A DNA stretch of 64,000 bases from Blastocatellia bacterium AA13 (GCA_003222245.1 QHVH01000019.1:62001-126000); one strand, 5' to 3'; positions 16,959 through 27,031 are shown, counted from the stretch's first letter. Notes: generated from the sequence alone by a model not told the origin. A program made the numbers and translations.

Positions 16959-17924
16959 ATGAAAATAGCAGTCGCCATTGGCGAAAAGGACCGCTCAGTA
17001 ACTACGAACGCAATCGCATTGTTAGTTGGCATCGGGTTAATGATCGCCGCGATCAGTCAGATTGGATGTTCAAAACCTGAGCCTCAGTCATCCAGTCAAT
17101 CAAGTCCGGCTCCAGCAAATCAGGCAAGTCCGACTACAAGTTCCAATGAATCAACTGGAGCGCCTCTTGGAAGCCCGACTACAGGAGCGTCTTCGGATCA
17201 GGCCGGCCAGGGACCGGGAGTACCGCCCGGGCAGGCTCCCGGTGCATCGGGCGGTGGAAGCGGATCTGCCGAAAGCGGATCTACCGGTGGAGGCGCATCG
17301 GCTTCCGGAGGCGGCTCAGGCGCGAGCGGCGGGGCCGCTGGCTCTGGCGGGGCGGCAAGCGGCAGGGCCGGTGGAACTGCAAGCGTAACCGAGACGTTAC
17401 CGCCGCGCACCTACACTCTGACCGCGGGAAGAAATCTCTCGGTATTCACAACGTCGACCCTTTCTACGAAGAACAACAGGAGCGGAGATGCGTTCACGGC
17501 GACGCTTGCGCGTCCCATCGTAGACGGCGATTGGGTTATAGCAAATAAGGGCGCTGCCGTTGAAGGTGTCGTAACCAACTCCGATCCCGGCGGCAGAGTA
17601 AGCGGCGTGGCTTCGATCGCAGTCAAGCTGACCAGGCTTACCTTGGCTGACGGCCGCAAGGTGGAACTTGCTACAAGCTCGGTAAGCCGGCAGGCCAAGA
17701 CAACCAGGACAAAAGACGCCACCAAAATCGGAATTGGGGCCGGAATCGGAGCGGCTATAGGGGCTATAGCAGGACGCGGAAAGGGAGCCGCGATTGGAGC
17801 GGCGGTTGGCGGAGGCGCTGGAACCGCCGCCGTGCTTGCGACACGAGGCGACCCTGCGGTAATTGCCGGCGAAAGCGCGCTGACATTCAGGCTGAACGCG
17901 CCGATTCGTGTAACAAAGAGGTGA
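16959..17924 (+). CDS. Gly/Ser/Ala-rich lipoprotein with glycine-zipper tail
   Basis: The 321-residue protein begins with a membrane segment followed by a cysteine (AISQIGCSKPEP), which looks like a lipoprotein signal although it is long. Residues 40-140 are low complexity, almost only G, S, A, P and T. The globular part (about 145-245, PRTYTLTAGRNLSVFTTSTL...) has DAFTATLARPIVDGDWVI and GAAVEGVVTNSDPGG, a pattern seen in exported proteins of Acidobacteria. A glycine zipper follows (GIGAGIGAAIGAIAG). It is transcribed after the glycosyltransferase operon and may be part of it (66-base gap). Its function is unknown. Confidence 0.7.
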   Translation: MKIAVAIGEKDRSVTTNAIALLVGIGLMIAAISQIGCSKPEPQSSSQSSPAPANQASPTTSSNESTGAPLGSPTTGASSDQAGQGPGVPPGQAPGASGGGSGSAESGSTGGGASASGGGSGASGGAAGSGGAASGRAGGTASVTETLPPRTYTLTAGRNLSVFTTSTLSTKNNRSGDAFTATLARPIVDGDWVIANKGAAVEGVVTNSDPGGRVSGVASIAVKLTRLTLADGRKVELATSSVSRQAKTTRTKDATKIGIGAGIGAAIGAIAGRGKGAAIGAAVGGGAGTAAVLATRGDPAVIAGESALTFRLNAPIRVTKR

Positions 17925-18001
17925 GCCCGCTTCGTCCGCGAACGCCTCGAAATCAACAGCACGCCTTCGGAGCAGAGCCGCGCCGAGTTGTCGGCGGCAG
18001 C

Positions 18002-18625
18002 TTAATTGGGCCTGAATTCTTTTCGCCTCTTCTCTTCTTCAGCCCGAATGCGCTCCTGCATGAGCCTGTCGTGTTCAGTATTACGGAGCCTGATTGAAGC
18101 GCTTCCGCCCTCTATCGTGGCTTCGATTTCAATCCCATTGCATTTCAGGATTTTGTTCGGCGCCTCGCTCGCGCCGGCAATCCACTCACGGGCAGCGGGT
18201 AACGCAAAGGACTCGGACAGCTTGCCGATCCATTCGTCGAGGCTGTTGAAGCTGAATCCGAAGTAGGTGGCTCCGAGAGCAATCACGCGCCCTTTGTAGA
18301 GCGTCACGGACAGAGACTCGTTTGGCGCGCTCGCCCCCTTCTTTTCCTTAGGCGAGCTCGACATATCGAAGGTCAGGTATGCGGTGTCGTTGGCCTCGGG
18401 CTTCTTCGCTTCTTCCAGCGAGCGCCGTACATCGCCGTTTTCGGCAGAGCCCGCAAAAGCGGCGAGAACCTGTTGAGCGCTCATGCCAAGTCTCACACCG
18501 TGAAGAGTCGGACTAGTCGCGTCGGTGAGGCTGCAATTTGGTTTGACGCTCTGGCCTCGGGCCGGATGCGAGTAAGCCGCGACAATCAATACTACAGCGA
18601 TAAAACTCAAGAGTGATCTTTTCAT
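18002..18625 (-). CDS. Exported protein of unknown function
   Basis: The 207-residue protein starts with a signal peptide (MKRSLLSFIAVVLIVAAYSH, cut after ARG or so). A motif LHGVRLGMSAQQVLAAF near residue 43 recalls the small G-x-x-L-G-M-x-x-x-E-V domain found in many secreted proteins of this phylum. The C-terminus is a charged helix rich in E and R. It is convergent with the lipoprotein gene. No function can be assigned. Confidence 0.6.
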   Translation of the reverse strand: MKRSLLSFIAVVLIVAAYSHPARGQSVKPNCSLTDATSPTLHGVRLGMSAQQVLAAFAGSAENGDVRRSLEEAKKPEANDTAYLTFDMSSSPKEKKGASAPNESLSVTLYKGRVIALGATYFGFSFNSLDEWIGKLSESFALPAAREWIAGASEAPNKILKCNGIEIEATIEGGSASIRLRNTEHDRLMQERIRAEEEKRRKEFRPN

Positions 18626-18807
18626 CTCTTTCCCCTAAGACCGGAAGGCGCATTGAATTCGTGCTGATTCCGGCAAAAGACGAACCTCAATTTTACGTTA
18701 ATGAACAGGCGAAGCATCTGAAGAAATTTTCTACGCGTGTTGTACTGGGCCGTACCAACCAGATGCAAATAACTGGTTGGACGGCCCTCTATGAAGGCCG
18801 CTTATCG

Positions 18808-19152
18808 CTATCCTATAGTGAGCGTATTCACGACTCTTTTGAATTGCTTACCGATCTGCGCGGCGAAAGCGGATGACGCGGCGCTGACGCTGCCGATTTC
18901 GCCTCCGCTGTTGAAGTCGTGCGAGCCATGCAGGGTGATGTTCTCAGGCGGCTTTCCTTTCAGGAAGAACAGCGTGACCCAGAGCTGCGCGGTATTCTGC
19001 TCGGCTGTGCCGCAACTCACTCGCTTTATGCTCGAGTAGTTCGCGACGTGTTTATCTTTCTGGAATACTTTGCCGCCTTCGATTTGCCAGCGGCCGGCTG
19101 CGTCGTCAACATTATTCAGGCAATCCCGGACTAGGTTATAAGTCAGACTCAT
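18808..19152 (-). CDS. Conserved-looking hypothetical protein
   Basis: The product has 114 residues (MSLTYNLVRDCLNNVDDAAG...) with no signal peptide or membrane helix. The pattern of strands (GRWQIEGGKVFQKDK, VANYSSIKRVSCG, AQLWVTLFFLKGKP) suggests a compact beta-rich domain. An AGGAGA site precedes ATG 19152. I do not recognise the family. It is divergent from uup. Confidence 0.5.
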   Translation of the reverse strand: MSLTYNLVRDCLNNVDDAAGRWQIEGGKVFQKDKHVANYSSIKRVSCGTAEQNTAQLWVTLFFLKGKPPENITLHGSHDFNSGGEIGSVSAASSAFAAQIGKQFKRVVNTLTIG

Positions 19153-19373
19153 CGGTTTTCTCCTCTTTGGATTCTATTTTTGCGCTGTTGCCGTAACTCA
19201 GGTTGGTCTTGCCGCAACAGCGGTCGACAGGCCGCCCATTCCAGGGAAGAATGGAGGGCCGTCTCTTTGTTGGCTCTTTTGAGAGAACTCCAGGTAAATT
19301 GGCCAGGTCGCCTTCACTAACTATAGACGCCAGGCGGACGGAATTTATACGCAAAATAAAGACGGCACATTCA

Positions 19374-21257
19374 ATGAACATCATTTCCCTTGAAAATGTC
19401 AGTATGAAATACGGCCCTCGGTGTTTGTTCAACGACGTGACGTTCGGCCTGGACGACTCCGAGAAGGTCGGACTCATCGGATTGAACGGCTCAGGCAAGT
19501 CGACTCTGTTGCGCATAATCGCGGGCGGCGAGCAGCCCGACGCAGGCCGCGCGGTAATCGCCAACGAACGAGTCGTCTCTTATCTTCCGCAGAACCCTGC
19601 CTTCGATGACGACCAGACCGTTCTAGACGCCGTATTCGCCGGGAGCAGTGAAGCAACGCGGCTCCTGCGAGAGTATGAGCTTGCCTGTCAGGAGTTGTCT
19701 TCGCGTCCGACTGATGAACGACTGCTGACCAGAGTCGCCGCGCTCGCGCATCAGCTCGAGTTGACGGGGGCCTGGGATCTGGAAAAAGACGCCCGAACAG
19801 TCTTAACTCAGCTCGGAATCCGGGACACCTCGGCGCAAATGGGTCGGCTTTCCGGAGGCGAGCGCAAACGCGTTGCTCTTGCGCACGCGCTCGTCTCGCA
19901 TCCCGATCTGCTCCTGCTCGACGAACCCACGAATCATCTCGACGCCGACACCATAGCCTGGCTGGAGCAGTATCTTGGTCGGTTCAGCGGCGCGCTCCTG
20001 ATCGTGACTCACGACCGATACTTTCTCGATCGAGTGACTAATCGAATTCTTGAAATAGATCAGAACCGCGTCCGGAGCTTTGCCGGGAATTATGCCTACT
20101 ACGTGGAAAAGAAAGCCGAACAGGACGCTCAACAGGCCGTGCTGGCTGAAAGACAGGAAGCGCTGCTGCGGCGCGAGCTGGCATGGCTCAGGCGCGGAGC
20201 AAAAGCGCGAAGCACCAAACAGAAGGCCAGGGTACAACGAGCCGAAGAGCTGCAAAGACAGCCGGTGCAATCCGAGAGCGCCGAACTCGACATTTCCATC
20301 GGCTTCAGTCGAATGGGCAAGAAGATTCTGGAGCTTGATCGAATAACAAAGTCCTACGGCGACAAGAAACTCATAAACGAATTCAGTTATACATTCAAGA
20401 GAGGCGATAGAATAGGAGTCATCGGCCCGAGCGGAGCCGGCAAGACTACGCTGCTTGAATTAATCACGGGGCGAATAGAACCCGACGACGGTCGCGTAGA
20501 CTGCGGACAGACCATCGTCATCGGCTATTACGATCAGAACAAGCGCGATCTTAACGGAAGCCAGCGAGTGATCGACTACATACGCGAGGCAGCCGAGAGA
20601 ATCGAGACCGCGGACGGCGACACTATAACCGCGAGCCAGATGCTGGAGAAGTTTATGTTTCCTCCTGCAATGCAATACGACCTGATCTCGAAGCTCTCCG
20701 GCGGAGAACAACGGCGGCTCTACCTGCTGCGAGTGTTGATGGACGCTCCCAATCTGCTGATTCTCGATGAACCGACAAACGACCTGGACATTCAGACGCT
20801 CGTTCGCCTTGAAGAGTATCTGGATTCATTCGCGGGTTGTTTGATTGTAGTCAGCCACGACCGTTACTTTCTCGACCGCACGGTTGAAAGCATTTTTCGC
20901 TTTGAAGATGGACGAATCGCGGAAAGCCCCGGCAACTACAGCGCGTTTCTCGAATCCCGCGACCGCCGGACGGCGGAAAGCGCGGACGCAAAGGCCAACA
21001 TTGCAAAGCCGGTCGCCAATGCCGCCGCGGCCTCGCAGACGCCGAGAAAGCTTTCGTTCAAAGAACGGCGTGAATTCGAAGAGCTCGAAAAACGGATCGA
21101 GGCTGCGGAAGCAAGAAAGGTCGAACTCGAGCGCGTACTCGCCGAGTCATCCAGCGATTTCGTCGCCGTCGACGCTGCGTATAAAGAACTCGAGACGTTG
21201 AATGTAAGCCTCGAGGCTGATGTTGAACGGTGGGCGAAACTGGCCGAATTGGCCTGA
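19374..21257 (+). CDS. uup: ABC-F ATPase, Uup type
   Basis: The 627-residue cytosolic protein has two ABC ATPase domains and no membrane part. Walker A motifs are GLNGSGKST and GPSGAGKTT; signature motifs are RLSGGERKRVALAHAL and KLSGGEQRRLYLL; Walker B motifs are LLLLDEPTNHLD and LLILDEPTNDLD. The second, with NDLD, and the C-terminal coiled coil from about residue 560 (FKERREFEELEKRIEAAEAR) mark the Uup branch, which acts on ribosomes or branched DNA intermediates. The linker with KKAEQDAQQAVLAERQEALL is the usual P-site tRNA interaction motif region. ATG 19374 is preferred to a frame opening at 19203 because homology starts there. Confidence 0.9.
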   Translation: MNIISLENVSMKYGPRCLFNDVTFGLDDSEKVGLIGLNGSGKSTLLRIIAGGEQPDAGRAVIANERVVSYLPQNPAFDDDQTVLDAVFAGSSEATRLLREYELACQELSSRPTDERLLTRVAALAHQLELTGAWDLEKDARTVLTQLGIRDTSAQMGRLSGGERKRVALAHALVSHPDLLLLDEPTNHLDADTIAWLEQYLGRFSGALLIVTHDRYFLDRVTNRILEIDQNRVRSFAGNYAYYVEKKAEQDAQQAVLAERQEALLRRELAWLRRGAKARSTKQKARVQRAEELQRQPVQSESAELDISIGFSRMGKKILELDRITKSYGDKKLINEFSYTFKRGDRIGVIGPSGAGKTTLLELITGRIEPDDGRVDCGQTIVIGYYDQNKRDLNGSQRVIDYIREAAERIETADGDTITASQMLEKFMFPPAMQYDLISKLSGGEQRRLYLLRVLMDAPNLLILDEPTNDLDIQTLVRLEEYLDSFAGCLIVVSHDRYFLDRTVESIFRFEDGRIAESPGNYSAFLESRDRRTAESADAKANIAKPVANAAAASQTPRKLSFKERREFEELEKRIEAAEARKVELERVLAESSSDFVAVDAAYKELETLNVSLEADVERWAKLAELA

Positions 21258-21312
21258 GTCATCAAGACTGAAAACTGAAAAGGCGCTCGGACGCGTCTAC
21301 ACTCTCCGCCCT

Positions 21313-21387
21313 GCTTCTAAGACAACAGCTTCTAAGACAACAGCTTCTAAGACAACGGCTTCTGAGACAACAGCTTCTGAGACAACA
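21313..21387. repeat. 15-bp tandem repeat, five units
   Basis: The unit GCTTCTAAGACAACA, with GAGACAACA variants, repeats five times without gaps. The stop codon of the DUF4180 gene lies in unit three, so about half of the array is translated as the end of that protein (LLSQKLLSQKPLS) and half follows it. Confidence 0.9.
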
Positions 21388-21712
21388 GCCAGGCAGTTGC
21401 ATCCTCCCTTGAGCCGACAAAGCGTATCAAAGGATGGGACGAATGTTCGTAAGCAAGTTCCGAGAACCGTTCTCCATACGCGGCCGTATCTCGCAGGACA
21501 ATCGCGACCCTTATGCCGTAGTTCACCAACTTCTGAAACATCTCTCCCGCAAGCCCGGTTCGAAGATCAAAGAACTCGGGCGCCAAATCTGTTTCGGTAA
21601 GGAAGAAGCCGCGTTTGCCAAACGACGCGGATAGCGCGTCGGAGATATCTCCTGCGCTTCGAATCAGGATAGCCGATTCCGCGGCTATGGCTATTTGATC
21701 TTCGCCGGCCAT
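21347..21712 (-). CDS. DUF4180 family protein
   Basis: The 121-residue protein carries the DUF4180 core: IAAESAILIRSAGDISDAL, then APEFFDLRTGLAGEMFQKLV, NYGIRVAIV and a final RFVGSREDATAWL. In this family a short alpha/beta domain of about 110 residues is all there is; its function is unknown. The last dozen residues come from the 15-bp tandem repeat and replace the usual end. The ATG lies three bases after the stop of the penicillin acylase gene, so the two form an operon. Confidence 0.75.
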   Translation of the reverse strand: MAGEDQIAIAAESAILIRSAGDISDALSASFGKRGFFLTETDLAPEFFDLRTGLAGEMFQKLVNYGIRVAIVLRDTAAYGERFSELAYEHSSHPLIRFVGSREDATAWLLSQKLLSQKPLS

Positions 21713-21715
21713 CTC

Positions 21716-24172
21716 TCAATGCGGCTTGGGAGAAAGCTGCACGGTTTGCCGGGCCGCTTTTACGACCGCCTCCTTGCTGAACGGAAAGATCGGCGTAGTT
21801 ACGGCTTTCCAGTCTTTCAACTGGTCCGTCCAATGCGGACTTGCCGGGTTGCCCGATTCGCCGAGCGTTATACCTTGATGCGTGTCATCCCAGTCGGCGA
21901 CATCAGCAATCAATCGCATTGAGACGCCAGTGCCGACATTGACGGTCGGAAACGTGCCGCTGCTGCCTGCCTGAGGGAACGGTAAGATGGTGAACTTCTC
22001 GCCTGTCAAAAGAGGAATCGCCAGCGGATGTTGAAACCGTCCGATGACAAGGCGGCCCCATGTCCATTGCGAGGAATCCGCGCCGAGTCGCTTGGTGAGA
22101 GACTCGCGGGCCTCTTTTTCACAGGCCCGCATCAATTCGCTATAGCTTTTGAATTCCGCCGGCAGCCATTCGCGAGGCTGCTCTCGTATAAGAAAGTCCA
22201 GAAAGGTACTACCGATATCGCCGCTCGCCTGCGCGGCGAGGGCGGCGCCAAGACCAGCCTTCAGAACGCGCCCTCTGAACGCGCCCCGTGTCTCGGAAAG
22301 AATGAGCGCGGCGCGCGAGTCCGCTAGAATCCGACCATCCCATTTTTTTAGCAGCTCCAGAGTCTCCTGCAGATCGCGGTCGTCTCCAGCGCCTCCATCT
22401 TTGGTTACTACATCTATGAATCGCTGTGCGAAATCAGCGGCGCTGATCGAATACACGTCTCCCTGGATCGCGCTGAAATCGGCGGGGGTGAGCTTCTGTT
22501 TGGCCTGGAGCAGATCCATGATTCGGCGCGCCCTGTACGGAGGAGCCCAGTCGCTGGTGAGATGAAAAGGATAGCCTGTTCCTACGATGCGATTGTTCGC
22601 AGTCGCAATCATGCCGCCGGGCGGATCGTAAACATGCGGCAGTTTCTCGAATGGGACATAGCCGGTCCAATCGCCTTCATCGACCGACCCATCATATGGA
22701 AGACTTCCGTCACCCTTTCTTCTTATTGGAATCTTGCCCGCGCCGTAGTAGCCGATGTGCCCTTCGACGTCGGCATATACAAAGTTCTGCGACGGCCCCG
22801 GGAATTCTTTTAGCGCGGCGCAAAAATCCTTCCAATTCCGCGCGCGATTGATTGCGTAGAATGCAGTGAGCTCAGCCGCATCGGATTCAAGCAAGACCCA
22901 TCTCAGCGCGTATCGAACCGAAGCTCTTTCCAAAATAATCGGCCCGTGCGAGGTGACGGTCACATCAAACGAAACCGGATCGGTCGCCGGATCCTTCAGG
23001 TTCTTTCGAACGAGAAGGGTCTCCTTTCGAATCTGGGCGTCATGCCAGCCGTCATTAGCCTTATAGCGATTCTTATTTTCCTTATCGAATTGCTCGATGT
23101 AGAGATCCTGAACATCCGCGCCAAGATTGGTAGCGCCCCAGGCTATGTACTGATTGTGTCCAAGCACGATCCCCGGCGTGCCGGGGAAAGTGACCCCCGC
23201 GACCCTGAGACCCGGCGCGCTCAGATGAGCCATGTACCAGATTGAAGGAGCCGACGGCGCCAGATGCGGATCGTTGGCGAGCAGCGGCTTGCCCGAAGCA
23301 GTGCGCTTACCAGAAACGACCCAGTTGTTACTGGCTGCAAGCTCGGGTGCGTAGAGTCCGACCCGCGAAAGGGCCTCCTGCATGGTTCTATTTATCGCGA
23401 AAAGCTCTTCCAGAATGCCGCCCATAGCCTCAGCGTTATGGAGCACCGCACGACTACGCCCGGAAGATCCGGCGCCTTTGTTTTCAGGGCCATCGTTGTA
23501 GGCAACCGGCGCCTCCCACGGAGAAGACGCCTGCGCGATTGCATCACGCTTGTCGCGCGGGAGGTCTGCTCGCGCGGCTCGCGTGATGTCCAGCGGCCAT
23601 GTAGTGGATAACGTCTCGCCCATCAGCTTTCCGACAAGCAGTGAGTCGGCCGGACGCCAGTGTGTAGGGCGATATTGCAGATATCCAAACTCAGGAGGCA
23701 GACTGGCAACATCGCACGAATCAATGTATGCGTTGACCCCCCGGCAGTATGCTTCAAGCTGAGCTCGAACCGGCGCGGCCAATCGATTCACGAGCGAGTC
23801 TGCCAGAGCGCCGAAACCAAGAACGCGATGACGCTTGTCGCTTTCAAGGGTGATCTGGCCTAGCACCTCCGAGAGATTTCCCGCGGCGGTGCGTCGAAGC
23901 AAATCCATTTGCCAGAGCCGATCGCTTGCAACGACAAATCCCTGAGCGAAGTACAAATCATCTTCATTCGCGGCTTCAATATATGGAATCCCGCGTTCAT
24001 CGCGCCGAACGAGCACGCGTTCTCGAAGGCCGTTCAAGACAATCTCATCACTCGCCGGAATGGCGGCCGCCTCGACTGTCCTGGCGTGATAAGAGGGCAG
24101 CATCGCCAACAACAATCCGACTGCCATTATTCCTGAGAGGACTCGATAATATTTCATCAGTAGATTCTTCAT
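21716..24172 (-). CDS. Penicillin acylase-family N-terminal nucleophile hydrolase
   Basis: The 818-residue protein is an exported Ntn amidohydrolase of the S45 family (penicillin/acyl-homoserine lactone/cephalosporin acylases). An N-terminal hydrophobic segment (residues 8-30) acts as signal or anchor. The alpha chain shows VRRDERGIPYIEAANEDDLYFAQGF (split here as VRRDERGIPY and YFAQGFVVASDRLWQMD). Self-cleavage is expected before the serine of LAASNNWVVSGKRT, which becomes the nucleophile of the beta chain; GKPLLANDPHLAPSAPSIWY and GVTFPGTPGIVLGHN follow. The natural substrate (lactone signal, peptide or antibiotic) cannot be predicted. A GGAGG stands before ATG 24172, and DUF4180 follows in the same operon. 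Confidence 0.9.
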   Translation of the reverse strand: MKNLLMKYYRVLSGIMAVGLLLAMLPSYHARTVEAAAIPASDEIVLNGLRERVLVRRDERGIPYIEAANEDDLYFAQGFVVASDRLWQMDLLRRTAAGNLSEVLGQITLESDKRHRVLGFGALADSLVNRLAAPVRAQLEAYCRGVNAYIDSCDVASLPPEFGYLQYRPTHWRPADSLLVGKLMGETLSTTWPLDITRAARADLPRDKRDAIAQASSPWEAPVAYNDGPENKGAGSSGRSRAVLHNAEAMGGILEELFAINRTMQEALSRVGLYAPELAASNNWVVSGKRTASGKPLLANDPHLAPSAPSIWYMAHLSAPGLRVAGVTFPGTPGIVLGHNQYIAWGATNLGADVQDLYIEQFDKENKNRYKANDGWHDAQIRKETLLVRKNLKDPATDPVSFDVTVTSHGPIILERASVRYALRWVLLESDAAELTAFYAINRARNWKDFCAALKEFPGPSQNFVYADVEGHIGYYGAGKIPIRRKGDGSLPYDGSVDEGDWTGYVPFEKLPHVYDPPGGMIATANNRIVGTGYPFHLTSDWAPPYRARRIMDLLQAKQKLTPADFSAIQGDVYSISAADFAQRFIDVVTKDGGAGDDRDLQETLELLKKWDGRILADSRAALILSETRGAFRGRVLKAGLGAALAAQASGDIGSTFLDFLIREQPREWLPAEFKSYSELMRACEKEARESLTKRLGADSSQWTWGRLVIGRFQHPLAIPLLTGEKFTILPFPQAGSSGTFPTVNVGTGVSMRLIADVADWDDTHQGITLGESGNPASPHWTDQLKDWKAVTTPIFPFSKEAVVKAARQTVQLSPKPH

Positions 24173-24386
24173 TCGCGCACCTCCAGGCTATGATCGAGAA
24201 GCGACCGGTGAAAGCAATACCTTTGAACAATGCACCAACGCGATGCGATTTTTTGCTTGAAGCGATATTCCGGAACAGCTTTACCCGATCACGAGTAGAG
24301 TCGACGCCATTAGAGCCCGTCAATCATGTCATGACTGGAACTGCCTTCGGCTTTGAGCGCAATCTTGATAAACGAGCTTATGCGGC

Positions 24387-24608
24387 TCAGGCCTGGTTGC
24401 CGTCTACATATCGCTCGACTACTTTCTGCCCATCGCCGCCGGATTCCATCAGAACGATTCTGTCGTACTTGTCTTTATTCTCGTTGACGAATGATCGAGC
24501 CTGATCGACGCTGGCGAACTCCTGCCTCTTGCTGTCCGGGCCGGGGATCGATTGCTTGCCGTCGTCCGAGACCTTCGGGATTGAGTAAAGATACACTTCA
24601 TAAGGCAT
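24387..24608 (-). CDS. Small hypothetical protein
   Basis: The 73-residue protein (MPYEVYLYSIPKVSDDGKQS...) has alternating strands and a helix (ASVDQARSFVNENKDKYDRI) and ends VVERYVDGNQA. GGAGG is found about eight bases before the ATG. It is soluble and lacks motifs I can name. It resembles small stand-alone domains that are common in this phylum. Confidence 0.55.
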   Translation of the reverse strand: MPYEVYLYSIPKVSDDGKQSIPGPDSKRQEFASVDQARSFVNENKDKYDRIVLMESGGDGQKVVERYVDGNQA

Positions 24609-25432
24609 AGTGCTTTTTCCTCCACGCAGAGATTCTTCACACGACTAAATCGAGATCGTTGCTCGACCGTGAGATTCTATCGTAGGCAGTCCCGCAGTCA
24701 AGGCGGAGGATAGGTTACAGGGGAGGGAGAACAGGTACAGGGGACAGGTTAGAGGATACGGGGCAGAGGTTACAGGTACGGGGGGCTTTGCACAAAAACG
24801 CCGGGTTTGACTCCCTTTTTGTGCAGGAAGGGATTCTGCAAAAAAATCAACAGCCTAGCTGACGGTGAAGCCCAGGATAGCTAAGAATGCGTAGTTCTAT
24901 TTCGGTCGCCAGCGCTTCAAGAACGTGTCCAGAGAAAGCGCGTAATATCTCTCTATCGTCGATTCTAACGCAGAGGCTGCTTGATTCAATCCATTTTCGA
25001 GTTCCGCATAGAACCTAGATTCGATCAGGCTGCATAGTTTTCGTTCGAGCAATCAAGCCGTTCTCATCATAATCATCAGCCGCCCGCGCGGTCTGGACAG
25101 TTGGCAATGTCCTCTCCCAACAGATCAAGCCGGCATTCGACAGAAAACCAGCGGGGTTTCCTTTCCTTATCGCTCATTCGTCCGCCCTCCGTTTCCCCAA
25201 AAGTGTGGCCGCATGAGAACGGATTTCGGAGGCAAACGCAAGCACAAATGTAAACGCATCACGACTGTATCATGTGAATCATATAGACTTGCGGACTTTG
25301 GCGAATGGGGAAAGCGCCTGTTAGACTAGACCTTTACCGGTCAAGGGATAGCACGGCGGATTTTTTCAGTATTTTGTTGACGCCGTAGTTCATTCTGACT
25401 ACGCTGTTTACCGTTATCGTAAGGGTAATTTG
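24609..25432. other. Long stretch with G-rich degenerate repeats and possible gene debris
   Basis: Positions 24715-24790 are a degenerate array of TACAGGGG/ACAGGT units. On the reverse strand 25177-25076 encodes a 33-residue peptide (MSDKERKPRWFSVECRLDLL...) with GGAGG before its ATG, and 25052-24897 a 51-residue helical segment (ending ALSLDTFLKRWRPK) that looks protein-like but starts after a stop in another phase. The two may be pieces of one degraded gene. I do not recognise it. Confidence 0.3.
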
Positions 25433-25738
25433 ATGAGCAGTAGCGATCTAACAAAGAAACTTCCAAGCGATCAAAACAGTCACCTACTGGAGCAGATGGC
25501 GGCGCTACGGACGGAGGTCGGGGAATTGAGTAAGCACTTCGAGATTGGATTCAATTCCATGGAGCAGCGCTTTGACTCCATGGAGCAGCGCTTTGACAAG
25601 CTTAGCCGCGAGATCGCCGATGGCCTATCGAGGATTAACGATACCATAGAGGTGCTAAATCGAGACAAGCTTAACTCAGATACCGATTACATCTCGCTAC
25701 GTCGCCGCGTAGGAAAACTTGAACGCAAGGTATCGTAG
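25433..25738 (+). CDS. Short coiled-coil protein
   Basis: The product has 101 residues (MSSSDLTKKLPSDQNSHLLE...). From residue 18 on it is a continuous coiled coil: LLEQMAALRTEVGELSKHFE, an internal repeat FNSMEQRFDSMEQRFDKL, and a last helix YISLRRRVGKLERKV. Such proteins recall tail-fibre-like or chemotaxis-like small coiled coils, often phage or plasmid associated. ATG 25433 has AAGGG before it; the TTG just upstream is an alternative. Confidence 0.6.
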   Translation: MSSSDLTKKLPSDQNSHLLEQMAALRTEVGELSKHFEIGFNSMEQRFDSMEQRFDKLSREIADGLSRINDTIEVLNRDKLNSDTDYISLRRRVGKLERKVS

Positions 25739-25912
25739 AACATAAAGAGAAAGAACCCAGCCTTTCACGAAAGACCTCGCCTCGATCAACAGACTGTTCA
25801 TAATTTCCCGCGACTCTATTTAACCGAGCCGAATGCCTGGAATGTCCCTACCCCTGAATCTAAATCAATGCTTACCTATAGCGATGACGCGGCCCTTTCG
25901 TGGTTTGATCAC

Positions 25913-27031
25913 TCAGACCACTAATGGAGCCGGCTCTCGCTGTATCGCGCCGTACAACGTGTCGCGTTCAACCGGTATGCGTCCGGCGCCGCGAACAAGG
26001 TCTTCAATTTCCGGACGCGTCAATTGATTGTCGTTTCCTTCGGCAAGGTAGGACTCCATAAGCGAGCCGCCGTCGTTTATCGTTCCATCTAGATCGTCGG
26101 CGCCGAACCTGAGCGCAACCTGAGCGATCTGTTTACCCAACATCACCCAGTAGGCTTTTATGTGAGGGATGTTCGGCAGCATTAACCTTGAAACCGCAAT
26201 TGTCTTCAGTGAATCGATTCCGCTCGGGCCGGGGAGATCGGCGAGCGCCGTGCCCTTCGGGTGAAACGCGAGCGGTATAAAACATCTGAAGCCATCGGTC
26301 CGGCTCTGCAAGTCTCGAAGCTGGATCAAGTGGTCAACACGGTCTTCATACGATTCGATATGGCCGTACAGCATCGTCGCGTTCGTAGGGATTCCAGCGT
26401 TGTGAACTTTCCGTGACAGCTCCAGCCAGCGCTGCCCCGAGGTTTTGTGCGCGCAGATCTTGCTTCGAGTAGGCTCCCGGAGAATCTCGGCCCCGCCTCC
26501 CGGACAGCTATCCAGCCCCGCTTCGATCAATCCGCTAATCACCTCTTCGTCGCTGAGCCTGCAGGTTCGCCCGATGTGATCGATCTCGACCATCGTGAAC
26601 GCCTTCAGGTGCATGTCCGGGAAGTTGCGCTTCAACTCCTTGAGCAAACCCGTGTAATAATCGAACTGCCATCGAGGATGCAATCCTCCCACGATATGCA
26701 GCTCGCGCGCTCCTTCCCCGTATGCTTTCCTGGCGATTTCAACGCACTCCTCGACCGTCCACTCGTATGCTTCCGGATGTCTGACTCGCCTGTAGAAACC
26801 GCAAAACGAACAGTCGGACACGCAGACATTGGTATAGTTCATGTGCCGATTGACGTTGAAGTAAGTGATATCGCCGTTGATCCGTTCGCGAACGCGATTC
26901 GCCAGCGCGCCAACGGCAAGCAAGTCGTCGCTTTTGAACAGAGCGACCCCCTCGTCAAAAGTAAGAGGCTCACCGGCGTCGAGTTTTTCAGATATGCCGG
27001 TCAGTTCCTGAGGCAGTCGTTCCTCTTTCAT
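25913..27031 (-). CDS. mqnE: Aminodeoxyfutalosine synthase
   Basis: The 372-residue radical SAM enzyme joins the enolpyruvyl compound from chorismate (3-[(1-carboxyvinyl)oxy]benzoate) to SAM to make aminodeoxyfutalosine, the first dedicated radical step of the futalosine route to menaquinone. The cluster motif is CVSDCSFC (C-x3-C-x2-C) in [20 protein letters not shown]. Other family marks are [25 protein letters not shown] and [11 protein letters not shown]. MqnE rather than MqnC is supported by [10 protein letters not shown] and the PGGGAEI context. ATG 27031 is used because homology begins there. It closes a six-gene reverse operon with menG, tying quinone steps together. Confidence 0.9.
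   Translation of the reverse strand: MKEERLPQELTGISEKLDAGEPLTFDEGVALFKSDDLLAVGALANRVRERINGDITYFNVNRHMNYTNVCVSDCSFCGFYRRVRHPEAYEWTVEECVEIARKAYGEGARELHIVGGLHPRWQFDYYTGLLKELKRNFPDMHLKAFTMVEIDHIGRTCRLSDEEVISGLIEAGLDSCPGGGAEILREPTRSKICAHKTSGQRWLELSRKVHNAGIPTNATMLYGHIESYEDRVDHLIQLRDLQSRTDGFRCFIPLAFHPKGTALADLPGPSGIDSLKTIAVSRLMLPNIPHIKAYWVMLGKQIAQVALRFGADDLDGTINDGGSLMESYLAEGNDNQLTRPEIEDLVRGAGRIPVERDTLYGAIQREPAPLVV

Noticed and set aside
17411-17962. Reverse frame opposite the glycine-rich lipoprotein
   Set aside because: Its Ala/Pro/Ile-rich repeats are the complement of the glycine zipper, not an independent protein.
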